NCBI GenBank assembly: GCA_951799425.1
Contig: OX637392.1
Span: forward strand, 38,702,593 to 38,766,592
DNA from: Ilex aquifolium
Taxonomy: Eukaryota; Streptophyta; Magnoliopsida; Aquifoliales; Aquifoliaceae
Length of the DNA: 64,000 bases
Reading direction: 5' to 3'
The notes beneath the pieces were generated by a model. It was not told the origin of the DNA. It saw nothing but the letters and a program-made list of their open reading frames with translations, and did not search any database. Positions 1 to 12,000 of the stretch are shown in pieces. Every line of letters starts with the position of its first letter. Position 1 is the first letter of the stretch. Position numbers and translations under genes: made by a program.

Positions 1-99
1 TGCCCCGTTATGAATGTTTCCAGAATCCAAACAGGCTTGAATTAGACCAGTGTAAGTCACCACTAGAGGTTTATTTGCAACCTTACAAATCTTGTCAAG
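1..99 (-). CDS. EMB2279: EMB2279 exon 8, truncated by window edge
   Basis: 33 codons from acceptor [30 protein letters not shown] followed by [13 protein letters not shown], again a PPR. Still open at the window edge, so its donor or stop is outside. Confidence 0.9.
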
Positions 100-3000
100 C
101 TGTGAATAGGAAACTGTCAGCCCGCAACAGAATATTTCAGATAAGGTAAAGAAAAAATAATAAGAGAACACTGCAGCTCAGCCATGATTGACTTCATCCA
201 TCTATAACTGCTGTTCTAGACCACTTAGAAAACTTACATGGATGAGCCAGAGGTATAATATGTGTGAGAATGTGGTAGCCCCACCCAGTTCAAAAAAAGA
301 AAAAGAAAATAGCCCCATATAGAATCTGATTACCACAAGTATCAGTGAATCCCTTAACATTTGGCCAAATAATGCAAAATCCAATTTTAGAGCATATTGC
401 TATGATATTCAGAATGCACCAAATCTGCAAGTTATGAGACTCAATTTTAAGCCTAAAGGATAAATGGCTAAATGTGAATGGCCATGAAAGGCCATTGATT
501 GAGAGTTCTTGAAGGGGGCTGGACTAGATACATACTTGATCTTTGATATTATTTGCCGCATGATGGTCAACTCGAGATCTTACCACAGCATACGCCCACA
601 TACACACACAATCTTAAGGTTCTCAACTTACTTAATCCCAGTTTACTTGGGCCCAAAGTTAGATTACACTTAAGTAACTCTGTTTAGTGATAGCTTGGAC
701 CAATGATGCAGCAAAAATTTCAAATATGCTGGAAGCCTGGAAGTTGCTCTTAGAACAAGAATTCTCACGTGTTAACGATTTTCACTAATAAGATAACAGA
801 GAAAAAGCATTGATCAACATGGAAGGAAATCCAAGGAAGACTGGAATCCTAAATTTTTTAGAAAAAAAAAAGGCTGTGCAGCCCTGGCTTCTTCGCCCTA
901 GATAACCTTAATCCTAGCCCTCTGAGAAACTTAAAGGTGACAGTACTGTCAAATGACTACTTTAAAAAGACTAGAAAAATAAATTCTATCCATAAGACTA
1001 ACATTAAAAAAGCTATACTGCAGAAAATAAAATATAAATTAAAACTCAGGTAACTAGAGCCAAGATAAGTCTACTCGTGGGCCCACTTAGTCTTGATAAG
1101 CCTCTTGGATGCTCCTGCATCACTGTTTCTCAGAACAAAACCATTATAAATGTTTTAAACTCAGATACTCACCTAACATCACCCCCCACTCTTAAAAAAA
1201 GATGCAGCAGTTGATCAGATCTAAGACAGAAAAAAGTGAGAAAGGAAAGAGCTGCATTGTTTTCTATGTTATTTCTCTGTTAATCAGAGAATGAGAATTC
1301 AGAAAGTACCTTGGAGAGCACTTAAATTACCTAGTTTGGTTTCCGTACTCGAGAATACTGGGAGGGATGTTCATGGACTAGATGCAGACTGTACTTTCAA
1401 CATTATTTACCCAAAGAGGTTAACCTCAAATTCGAATTCATAACCTTGTAGTTATTAGCCTGATATTTTTACCACAACCATGGAGAGAACAACCACTTAT
1501 TATAGATCGAAAAGCCTCAATGGAGAATATTTAAGGGGGAAACAGTGAAAATAGAGATGAAGGACTCCATTAGTTTCGAATGCTTTTCCTTAACCAATTT
1601 CAAAGCATTTTAACATTATAGTACATTGAAAGCCGAGCCAAAGAACATAGATTACTGATATTTCATGTATGCTTGAGATTACTGATATTTCATGTATGCT
1701 TGAGCCCCCTATCTTTAGATTCTCTCTTTTCGCCTCTGTTGCCTTTTTCGCTCCTATATTTTTTATCTTTACATTGTATATATACCATTTTTTTCTATAA
1801 CATTAAACATTGCATACTTGCATATATTTATTACAAAAGGCTTGTGCACGGTGGCAATAACTAGAACTGTCGCCTTCTGAAGTGATAACGCAAGCCAGAA
1901 CTTCACTAATTAACTACTGCATGTTGTAATTCCATGTCAGGGAAGCCTCCTAGTAAAACTGTAATACTACAAGAATCAAGAAACGTTGATGTATCATTTA
2001 AGAATAATGAGACCTACTTGCATTAGTGCTTCTTCACATCTTCCAGCACTACAGAGACAACGAGCAAGGTCATAATAGAGACCAGCAGTACCAACTATTC
2101 CTCGTCTTTCCATGTCTTGGACGGCCAATATAGCCTCATCTGTTCTACCTTCCCTCCAAAAAGTATTCACTATAACTATACAAAGCAAACAAAGGAAGTC
2201 AATTATATGATGAAAACCTTGGCAATGTAAAAGGTAAACTGACATAACTTACCTTTGTATGTTAAAGCATTTGGAATAGATGATATATGCACTTTCTTGA
2301 AAAAATCATGAACCAAGTTGTACTTGCCACATTCAAACATTACCTGCTCCATTACAGAGTACTTCAGTGAAAGTTCACCATGTATGAAGCAACTATTCAC
2401 GTATCAAAGTCATATTCACTTTTAACTGACTGTGGGAGTCCATTGATATATAAGATGCCAAATAAGTACATGACTGGAAAATAACCATTCTTTCTTCTTG
2501 CCACTTTGAAAGAGAAAAACAAACTATATCTTATTTTGGTAAAATGTCCTGCATGTTCAAGGTGCTCAAGATGTCAGTATTGGAAAACATATAACGCCAA
2601 CACAGGCACACAACTGCCCTTAAGTGAAGCCATGCTCCTTTAAATTTATTTCTATTTTTGATAAATAAATAGGATTTGTAAAGCTGTTGACTCGAGTTTC
2701 TAGAAGCACTTCCACGTGGTACATGTATACAATAGAGTGCAAGATTGCAAGAAGATATGAAACTTTGCAAAGTAAAAACCCCTACGCAGAACATGCTTTC
2801 TGACCCTATTCTTCCGTGTAGCCTAAACAGACAAAGACATCACCCAAGCTTTACCAAATCCTCCAGAAAATAGAGAATAATTAGATAAGAAAAAGCAAAT
2901 TAAAAGTAGATAAGAAAAATGCTATAAAAAAGACAACAAAATGAATAGTCATACGCAGTGTGCGGGGTCTGGAAGCGGTAAGTTGTAGGCAACCTATCCC

Positions 3001-6000
3001 CCATATTGGAGAGGCTAATTCCCAAACCCAAAACCTACATCGTATCCAAATTAATATTTACAGAAGCCTCCCAAAAGTATCCCATCCATAAAGTCAACCA
3101 AAATATCTATAACCCTAGATACGCATTCAACCAAGAGAAAGAAGATAGAACATATAAAGATTTGAGGTTATCCGTAAGCAACTCAACCCACTTAAAAGAC
3201 CTCATATTCCCCTTCTCCATGTAAACAAAAGGGCAAAAATAAAGGAGACCATTCACTTCCTAGCCTGGGGTTCATCTTTCTTTTTTGGCTCACACAAGAA
3301 GTTCATCTTGCCAAGACTATTCCCAATATTGTTATCTTATTCTTTATTTTAGTTTTGGGGTGTCGATGTAGTTTGCATAAATACTTGCTCTTATATACAG
3401 TCTTGGGTGTAGTATGAGCAAAGACACATTACCCTTCAAATAATACTCTCTTCTTTGCTTTTTATTCCAGTTATCATTTTCCTCCAAAACCCTAGAATCT
3501 TACATTCTAACTTCTATGCCTTAAAAACTAGTTGAAAGTTATTGGAAAAAGTCTGCAATGTGCTGATGTCAGCATCCGACCTGCAAATGAAAGCACTGAC
3601 CTTGTCAGATCTGGTTGGAAGAGGAATGGTTTGAATCGCAACATATTCCATGAATTAAGATTAACTTCTTTTTTTGAAACCATTTGATTGTAATTTTCAC
3701 TTTTTAGGATTATATTTCTCTTGATTTTGTATCTGTATTTTTTGGGCTGTTTGGTTGGTTTTTCTGGTTCTATTCTCTTCCATAAGTTGTCTAAGCGTTA
3801 CCATGAACTTTGGTTAAGATCAGAGGTTTTTACATGGTTTTTGGATGATCTGAGGTTTGGCAATCTTCGTTTGGCAGTTTCGGTTACTGTTTGTTGTTGA
3901 CTTTTGTTGGGCTACTGGTCGAATTAACTCATGGCAGATTCTGATTCTTGTTGCTCTCTGAGACACTTTTGTACTACCCCTATTATGTGGACATGTCTGA
4001 CAATAGTGTGACTTCTACTAACACTGGAGGACGAGATCCCTCCATCCTTCCTACTGATCGACTCTAACTCGAGCCTCTGCTCACATCTTCTGAGATGTTC
4101 CTCTGAATGTACAAATTACATTAGCTTTCGAGTTAAATGTAGATTTATAATTTAAGGATGCACTTACTTTAAAAGCACTTAAGAGCTAGAATCACATCTA
4201 ACATAGACTTCTTTGATTTGTAGCTTGTGTTTTGTCATTACTGCAACAAAACCCTCATCTCTGACATTTGAAGCAATATTGTAAGAGGCTACAGAAAGGT
4301 TGCTTCAGCAGCCTCTAACCCCTGAACTACCCTCTACAGCTCCTCTTCATCTCTAACCAAGCTGTTCTACAGTGTAAATGAGTTCTAAGAATAAAGACCC
4401 TTGTCAAAATGAGTACTCGTTCTGTGTAACAGCAAAAAAAAAAAAAGTGGTAAGCATAGAAGTAAACTTTGCTATTTCTACCTCAGCTTATCACATAAAT
4501 TGGGGAGAGGGTTGCAATTCCCAAACATGCAATGTCTCTGTTCATTGTGGCTTTTCTTGGCTAGTACATGCAATCTTTGAGGAGTATCATGTGAGAGATT
4601 ATGTGAAGTTCTCATATGGAACAGAGAGCTGGTACCAAAAGCATAGATTAAATACCGAAGCAAGATATGGTGAAAAAGCTCAAACAACAAAGCAATATGA
4701 AGAAGACTTCTTGGATCCTATCAAACTTAGGTGAGGTAAGATGACCTAGGTACCTTTGATTTAACTTAGGTTGATTAATTGAATTTAGAGTGTGTGCATG
4801 TGTGTGTGTGTTTAATCTGTAACATCACTCTCGGGATTTTTGTGTTAAAATATTTTTGAAACTTCAAATGTTTAGTTTTTGAAAACGTGTTTTTAAATAA
4901 GTCATGAAATGGAGCTTTTTAGGTGTCACTCCTTGGCACTTAGGAAGTTGAAAAAAGCTTTGGTTTTTGAGAAAAACCAGCGCTCTCAGGGTGTTAGAAA
5001 ATGGATTGAGCTAACAAAGACAATTCTAGAGGGCAGTGCTCGAGTGGTCCACGTAGAAGGGTTGCAGAATTGCTTTCCAGTAGCTGGCGCTATCCACAAC
5101 GTCCGAACAGTGCATCACAATCAGGATTTCTTACACGCCAATTAAGCTCAATTTTTCCAATCCTATAATAGGGGTCGACTTTTCTGACTTAATAGACGTC
5201 TAAGGAGACATAAGAGAAGCTCTAAGATTTAAGAGAGGCTACCAAGTCAAGACAGAACGTACTCTAGATCAAATTAAAACCCGATCCCTACATGACATCT
5301 AGTTCCTATGAGAATTAAAACTAGGATTGTTGAAGATCTTGTAGACCACCAAACCCCGCTACAAAAATGATCCAAGGAGGCACCCAAGGATCAAAGGAAG
5401 ATTCCACAAGGAAACGAAGGACAATTTCAAGAATTGATCGTGGAACTCAATTCGTTACCTAGTGAAGCTAGTTGTCAAGACGCTTGTGATGGATTTCCGG
5501 ACTGAAAATTCAAGGGAGGAAACTTCTAACCATGGAATTGGTTAAGGTATAAGTCTTCAAACTTGTAATCGCAACTTTGAAACTAGTGAATTAGGTTAGG
5601 TGGACTCCAGTCTCATAGTTTTTCTCAAGAAGGTTTCTAGGTTAAAATTAATTGTGTTGTGCATTGTGATTGCTTTTTACATACTTGTAATTTTATATCC
5701 TTGTAAGTGTTTGATTGAATGCTTGAGAGAATCCGCTTTGTGTTGTTGGTAATTTTATTGTTGAAATCAATTGATGGTTGGTGAAGGGATTTGGAGTGAT
5801 AAGGTTGGTAGATTGTGTTTGTGCTATATCGAATTAATATGGGTAATTGCATATATTCACTAAATGGCCATTGGGTCTTGGATATTTAGGGGTTAATTGA
5901 ACAAATTGATTAATCAATTCATAATTGACTAGGCTAGGTTTTAATTGGGCATAAATTCCGCGTTTGAGTGCATAAGACCTATTCAACCTCCCCCCCCCCC

Positions 6001-9000
6001 CCCCCCCCCCCCCTTCTTCTCTGCTAGGTCTGTTATGTTGCTTCAGCATATCAAGGTCGACCTAGCTTTTCGCACTCCCATAAACAATTCTGTCGAGGAG
6101 CGAGGCCAAGAAGTAAATTTTCCTACAAGCGTCTCATGGCAAACCAATACAATTTTTAAAGATACCTTTTGAAGAAGCAACTCTAAATCAGGACAATCTG
6201 TAGCCTAAAGAAAAATAAGATCAACCTAGAAATGTCCTTCCATAAGGGACTATGAATTCTCTTTATTCACCATACATTCAGCAAGGTGGGCACATGGCAC
6301 AGCTAACAAACAAGGAACGATTTCAGACGGACTGTTGCAGGAGTAAGTGTAGTAATAAGGACACTGCCGATATTTCAAGCCTGGGGACTACAAAATAGAC
6401 AAGTTACAATTTCAGGGCTACTTTGCAGCATTTTATGAATTTCATGTTTTGAAAAATTTGAAGCCTAAGACCAATAAATTGGATTTCTCTCTTTCATCAT
6501 AAACAGAGAGAGTGCGACAATGAATCACATATATATGTGCCAAGTACATGCTATCAGGTCATATATTCTTGCTGAGGATGCCTAGAGGATAAATTTCTTT
6601 CTTTTTTTCTTTTGGCAGAGCAAAACAAGTTTGAAGGAATGCTATCATCAGTAACTCAAGGTCAATAAAGATACAAATAATAGATAATCATTTGGGTACA
6701 AGTGTCAAATTCTGGATCCTCTTTCCTATAGCAATCACATGGTATCACAAGCCAGGATCTAAGAGTCATTAGCTCGCTTAGGCCCCATTAATCAGGATGC
6801 TAGGAGAGGTCAAACCTAACCTTAGGCATGATTTGCTAGTCCTCAAATTCAAACCAAACCCCACCATTATTAGTCCCGCATTCTACATGAGCATTACAAA
6901 AATAGAAAGTTGTCTTCCAAACATGAAGATGAACGATATTAAAATATAAACATAGCATTCAATTTTAAAATTTTGGCTAATCGACTGAAAATCAGTATGA
7001 CTTTTAGAATACAGCAGTAATTAATTAAGTACAAGAAAAGAAAAGAAAAGAAAAAATTTACAATACTTCTAACCAGTATGTTCCAAAAGTTCAGCGGAAT
7101 GCAAAATAAAACCAAAAGAATGGGTAGCAAGAATATTGCCTCCATGACAAGTCCATATGTAGTGCTAGATGGCTTTTGGTGCTGTTGTTTTAGTTGTTGC
7201 AGTACCCAGAAAGCACCTTCCCATTTCTTACGACACACACAAGCATTCAGAACCTACATACACCCACAGCATGAGAAAAGAAAGAGAAAAATAATAAAAA
7301 GTGAACTACAATCAAGATTTTTAACTGACTGCATATACAAAAGAAAGACTCATTTCACATGCCATTGATATATATTCAAGTCATCTCAAATGCTTGTTAG
7401 AGGATAGAGGAATTTGTTCTTCTAACATCTGTTAACAAAAATAATAGAATCCCTATGATAGCCACACTCAATGTACTCTACAAAAAAAAAAAAAAAAAAG
7501 ATGATGTACTCTACAAATAGCGATCTAAGTGCATTTTAACTCATCAAAGTGAAATATTCTAGGCCAGTGCACCCTCATACACTTTCAAATGCAAACATTT
7601 AAAGATAAAATACATTTCTCTAGCTCTGCCAAGTACAACATTCTAGAAAACAACCTAACCCATCTCAAACACTGGAAATTAACGAAGCAGAACCGCAACG
7701 ATGTTAAAGGTAATGCAAATTAAGAGTGAGGCATTCTTCATCTAATAAACTGCACACATAATAAACCATTAACTTCACATCAAAGTAGCCCACAGACCTA
7801 GGAACATCAACCATAACTTTTCTTGCATAACTTCTAAATAAGTGTTAGTTTTTTACTATGTTAGAGTTCTTATTTTATTGCGAAAATTGACCAAAAATCC
7901 AATCAGGTAGTCTTTTAAGTTATTAGATCCAAGTAGGCAAGTACAATACTTTTAAGGCATTAAGGACATGTCAGTCAAGGATCAAAATTTCATTTCGGTA
8001 CATTGTTTCGGTCACCTAGGAAACTGAAACGTTTCGACCCGTTTCGAAAACAGAATTAAAAAAAAAAAAAATCTAAAAATTATTTTTTCAAAACATTGGT
8101 CGAAATATACCAAAATATCTTAAATACCTTGAAACATGCAGAAATAATTGTGCAAATGCATTAAAATATAACAAAACATTTCTAAACATTATGGAACACC
8201 TCGAAATATTAGAATTTCGATTTCATCACTTATTCGTTTCGGCCTCCTTGGAAACGAAAACGTTTCGGATGTTTCGAAACGATATTTTGATCATTGATGT
8301 CAGCTGTTCTTATTTTGTGCTCTAGTCCAATCTAACTTAATCCTATTTTTTTAATGACCATCATACCCTTTAGTCACTCAATTTCATTCTTTTTCAGAAA
8401 TGTTCTATCTATTCTCTCTCTTCCCCCACACTCTCTCTTTGTTCTCTTTGTTCTCCCCCACCAGAAAGCCCTCAAGACCAACTCCATCGCCACAAATATC
8501 GCCTCTACAATCAACCACCGAGAACAACGTCGTCGCCGATAATAGCAACGATGGCAATAACAACACCAAGAACCAGCACGACAACGTTCCATTACCGTCT
8601 TTGCAAACCATGAAGGCGATATCTATTTTAGATTTCGAAAGTAAATTGAAGATGGCGGCGACAAAGAATCTGTAGGTAAATTTCAACAAAAATCTGATCA
8701 CACAAGAGAAATTGAGGGAGTGATTCTTCGGAGAAGTACAGAGACCCAATTTTGTGGCTTCAATACATCTTTCTGTCATGCTCTCTGTATTTTAAATCCC
8801 TAAATAGCACTCTTAATTATATTTACAACCCCGAATTAAACCCACTGTTTTTCTAATTTTCTAGGCTTTTGGTTGATTAAGCAATTCACAAGATTTTTTT
8901 CGGTACAAACCCTTTGCAAACCTCTCCCCCTACCCTAAAGATCTATTCCGCACAACTAGAAATTCTAAATCGATACAGAACAAACTCGAGAAATAGAGAA

Positions 9001-12000
9001 AGAGTCAACAATGGGACTTTTCACCTATACTTTAGCAGGTGGAGGATTTATCCTGATCGACGCTTGGGAAGCTCTCATCTCGTCCGAAGCCCTTAAACTC
9101 ACACCACCATCGCAATCATTACCACCGATTAAAAGTAAGGATTAATAACAAGCAAATTTCAGTTTGGTATATTTGGTTTTTATAGGATTAACTGTTTTTT
9201 GTTTCATTTGATTGAGATTTGACCTGATGAAGCTTGTTTTTTTGGACAGTGAACTAGCAGTATCATTCTATTAAAATTTACTGTTTATGAAAATTTTGTG
9301 AATTTGGGGTTTTATTCTACTAAAATTCACTATTTTTTAGTTCACCATCTTTGAGTGTGCGCATAGAAGGACGAAAGATAGAAAAGAGAGAAAAGAATTT
9401 AAGCACAGTGGTAGTTGTGGTGGGCGGTTGGCGATGACGACAATGGTGGTAGTGGACACTGGTGTTGGTGGGTTGTGGTGGGCGACGACGATGGTTGGTG
9501 TGGATGGTGTTGAATTTGAATAAGACTTTTTTTTTTGTTTTGATTGAATTTGGGGTAGTATGTTGTGGTCAACTATTTTTGAGTTCACTGTTTTTCATTA
9601 TTTTTAAGTTCACTATTTTTCACTGTTTTCTATTTTTTAATATTTTTGAGATCATTATTTTTCACTATTTTTTATTTTAATAATTTTCACTGTTTTTGAA
9701 ATCAATAATTTTTTATTATTTTTGAGTTCAGTAATTTTTCACTGTTTTTTAGTTCACTGTTTTATGTTTACTAATTTTTTACTGTTTTTGATTTCAGTAG
9801 TTTTTCACTAATTTTGAGTTCCCTAATTTTCATTATTTTTGAGTTTACTATTTTCATTAACTTTGAATTCACTATTTTTAGTATATACAATTTTCATGCC
9901 ATTAATTATGTTTTAATAAATAAGTTGAATTTTTGTTGTCTAAGACATTAAATTATATGAAATTTATTGTTTTTAAATTTCACATATTTCAACACCAAGT
10001 AAATAAGGTAAAATTAAGTCCCAATTTCAATGACCGAAATAGTGAAATAAGTTGAATTTTTACTGTCTAAGATATTAAAATTAGATAGTATCTAAGATAT
10101 CTTATGTTCAGGTTTTGATCTCTCTAGCTGCTAATCTTAATTGGCCTTTATTACAATTAGATGTGAAAAATGCCTTCTTACATGATGATTTAGTGGAAGA
10201 GATCTATATGGAGCAACCACCCGAGTTTGTTGCTCAGGGGGAGTATCGGGGACAATGTGGGTAAGTTACAGAAAGAACTCTATGGGCTGAAATAATCTCC
10301 ACAAGCATTGTTTGGGAAGTTCTCAGAAACGGTGTTGGATTTTGGTAGGTGCCAGACAGATCATTCAGTATTTTACTTGCATACTAATGCAGGTAATATC
10401 CTTCTTGTTGTTTATGATATTGTGATCTAAGAAGCACGGACATAGATACAACACGACACAGACACACTGACACAAAATTTTTCAAAAAAATAGGGCATAG
10501 ACACGTTGACGATACGTTAAATAATATGTATTTATATATATAAATAAATACCTATTATTTATAGGGTTAATTGCACTAGAGGTCCTCAAAATATGGGATT
10601 TGTCTCATTTTAGTCCCCAATGTTTCAATTGCATAATTTTAGTCCCTAAAGTATTGAATATGTTTCTATATGGTCCCTCAAGCAGATAGCGTCCAGATTG
10701 CTAAAGATTTTTTATCATAAACTTGTCACATAATACTTAAATATAGACAAAAAAATAATTTTAATAGCTCTTAAACAAAATTTGGGCAGCTCTTGAGTCT
10801 TGATAAAAAATTGCGTAATATGGGGTAGCTTTTGACCTAAATTTGGATTGTTCATGATCAAAACTGTGTAATTTAGGTAGCTATTTAACAAAATTTGAGT
10901 AAAAATTTAGTCAAGAGTTATCCAAATTATTTTTTTGTCCATATTTAAGTATTACGTGAAAAGTTTATGATAAAATATCATTAGCAATCTGGACGTTGTC
11001 TGCTTGAGGGACCATATAGAAACATATTTAATACTTCAGGGACCAAAATGATACAATTGAAACATTGAGGACTAAAATAAGACAAACTCCATTATTTGGG
11101 GACCTTCAGGGCAATTAACCCTTATTTATATATAATCATGCGAAAAAATAAATATTATCATAATAATCTTTTAATTCATCATTTCCCTAATTCTAAAAAT
11201 TCACATTATGATATCACTGCATAAAAAGTACAATATAAGATATACGGATACGCATTCAACATTAACATCCATGATCCAACAATCAATGACTATTACAACT
11301 TTTATTTTTAAAATTATTTCACTTCGTAACACTAATTTTCATTAATTTTCAAGAGTCTCAATTTTGTAACTCTATTTTTTTTCACATTACTTTCATATTA
11401 AAAGTTTATTCCAGTTTTATATAAGTTCGTATTCATATCCAAAATTATATTATATTCATTTCCTATGTTCAATGTAATGATATAACTTCTTTTATATTAT
11501 GATTGTGACTCATTTCCCTTTAAAATTATAAAAATAACTCTTAATTATAAAATTATCTGAAAAGTTCTCAAAAAATTAAAAATAATTCTCAAAACGTGTC
11601 TAAGCATGTCTTGAGCGTGTCGACCACATGTCCAAAACATTTCTTAAAAACATTTAACAATAAAAAAATCGAACACTCATTTTAATGTGTCCGACACCTG
11701 TCCAAGCGTGTCCGTATCCCAGAAGTGTCCAACACCGAAACTCTGTCCAAAATAAAGTATTTGTACTTCCTAGATTGTGATAACAAGGAATGACTCTGTT
11801 GGTATTGCCAAGTTGAAACAATTTATGCAACACCATTTTCACACCAAAGATCTAGGTAAACTTTGTTATTTCCTTGGTATCGAAGTTGCTAGGTCGAATA
11901 AACAAGGCATTAGCTTGTCCCAAAGAAAATATGTGTTTGACATTTAGGAGGAAACGGGCTTTGTAAGTGGTTGACCAATTGATGTCCCTATAGATCCAAA

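Noticed and set aside
4378-4734. 118-codon plus-strand frame in intron 5
   Set aside because: No recognised motif, starts near an A run, no supporting context; left as unannotated intron sequence.
8354-8779. Overlapping frames of 62-124 codons and CT-rich exon-like sequence
   Set aside because: Looks like a 5' leader plus a short coding start, but no frame continues beyond an apparent stop at 8675 and no family is recognised. Could be a captured gene piece.
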